Assembly: GCF_036324505.1 (NCBI RefSeq) | Contig: NC_086351.1 | Span: forward strand, 3,482,001-3,546,000 | Origin: Eleginops maclovinus | Taxonomy: Eukaryota; Chordata; Actinopteri; Perciformes; Eleginopidae | Length of the DNA stretch: 64,000 nt | Direction of reading: 5' to 3' | Shown here: positions 63,257 to 64,000 of the stretch, piece after piece | Numbering within the stretch: position 1 is the stretch's first letter | Layout of the letters: each line of letters opens with the position of its first letter | Program-made: the position numbers and the translations under genes | Notes under the pieces: generated by a model | What the model saw: the letters and a program-made list of their open reading frames with translations, nothing else | Told to the model about the DNA's origin: nothing | Databases searched by the model: none

Positions 63257-64000
63257 GTGAGCCATCTTTCTCTTTTTCAGATCAAAACGTTGACTAATAA
63301 ACCATGATTTTCACTTCTCATTCCCCTCCACTCTGCCGTGTGTTTATATAATGTAAGGGGCTGTCAGGGCTGTCCTTCTTTAACGCACTGACTGCCTATA
63401 TGTTCCTGTTTAGACCAACTAGCATGCTAGCGTCAAGCTAAGCTAATACTGCACTGTAATGGAAACTTAGCTGCTAAAGCTAGTTAGCTAGCCATGTCAG
63501 TGCAACTGCTGTCAAACTAGCTAGCAAGCTAACTGAGTCGCTTTATGGTCACAACTGTAGCAGGACTGGTAATATACTTTCTAAGTTTCATAGCATTTAA
63601 TATTTCCAGCTTTTAGGTAACAGTGTTCCTGTTCTTTGATAACGTTAAACCCGCGTTGAGCCCAATTGCAAACGTTAGCAGGTTCAATTCACACACCTTT
63701 TATGTATTACTACATCAGCAGTATAATTTCACTTCAGTTTTACATTGTGTTGTTGTTTATGTTTTTCTATTTACATGCATGTAGGCCTGTGCATCTATTG
63801 GGTTACATGCAACATTCTCTGGAACATGTAGCTTATTGTATTTTATTTGACATGTATATTGTTTATTTTTCCTGCATTATTTGAACTTTGGTGTTTAAAC
63901 ATAATCTTTTACAATTCAATTTCTACTCTGCTTCTTCTTGCACTATTCATTTTACATCTGTTATTTGTCTTTATGTATATCATTTTGAATTATTGGAGGA
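63257..64000 (+). other. usp5: usp5 intron 1 (partial), nothing else seen
   Basis: Non-coding sequence after the donor, with several short GCTAGC-type repeats near 63420-63530. It runs off the window end. Confidence 0.6.

Overview
The window looks like a piece of a teleost fish chromosome, probably percomorph (inferred from repeat content and gene structure). It has split vertebrate genes with GT-AG introns, long CA/GT microsatellites, tRNA-derived SINEs, small inverted-repeat (MITE-like) elements, a Tc1-like transposon and a CR1/Rex-type LINE. I built all gene models by reading exon phases by hand and matching them to the known vertebrate families.

Layout: (1) 1-14.2 kb, the 3' half of clstn3 (calsyntenin-3, +), whose introns hold degenerate tandem repeats and MITEs. 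(2) 15.2-29.7 kb, complete pex5 (peroxisomal PTS1 receptor, +), 16 coding exons, 680 aa. (3) 30.2-33.6 kb, complete cdca3 (cell-cycle protein Tome-1, +), 431 aa. (4) 35.4-41.3 kb, complete gnb3 (G-protein beta-3, -), 340 aa. (5) 41.3-49.4 kb, gene-free with SINEs, microsatellites and possible conserved non-coding blocks. (6) 49.4-62.4 kb, complete p3h3 (prolyl 3-hydroxylase 3, -), 16 coding exons, 737 aa ending in RDEL; its introns carry an intact-looking Tc1 transposon and a LINE nested in a MITE. (7) 63.1-64 kb, first coding exon of usp5 (+), head to head with p3h3.

The genes are not one pathway. They are a conserved neighbourhood equivalent to parts of human 12p13 (CLSTN3-PEX5 and P3H3-GNB3-CDCA3-USP5), recalled from general knowledge. 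Relative to the human order, the p3h3-gnb3-cdca3 block is inverted, so usp5 faces p3h3 rather than cdca3.

I found no evidence of a new biological system. The most notable points are a Tc1 insertion that supplies the +4 and later bases of a p3h3 5' splice site, a LINE nested in a MITE, a nearly identical internal LINE fragment lying inverted 3.4 kb away, a pex5 exon pair that may be an old duplication, and an apparent intron loss in gnb3.
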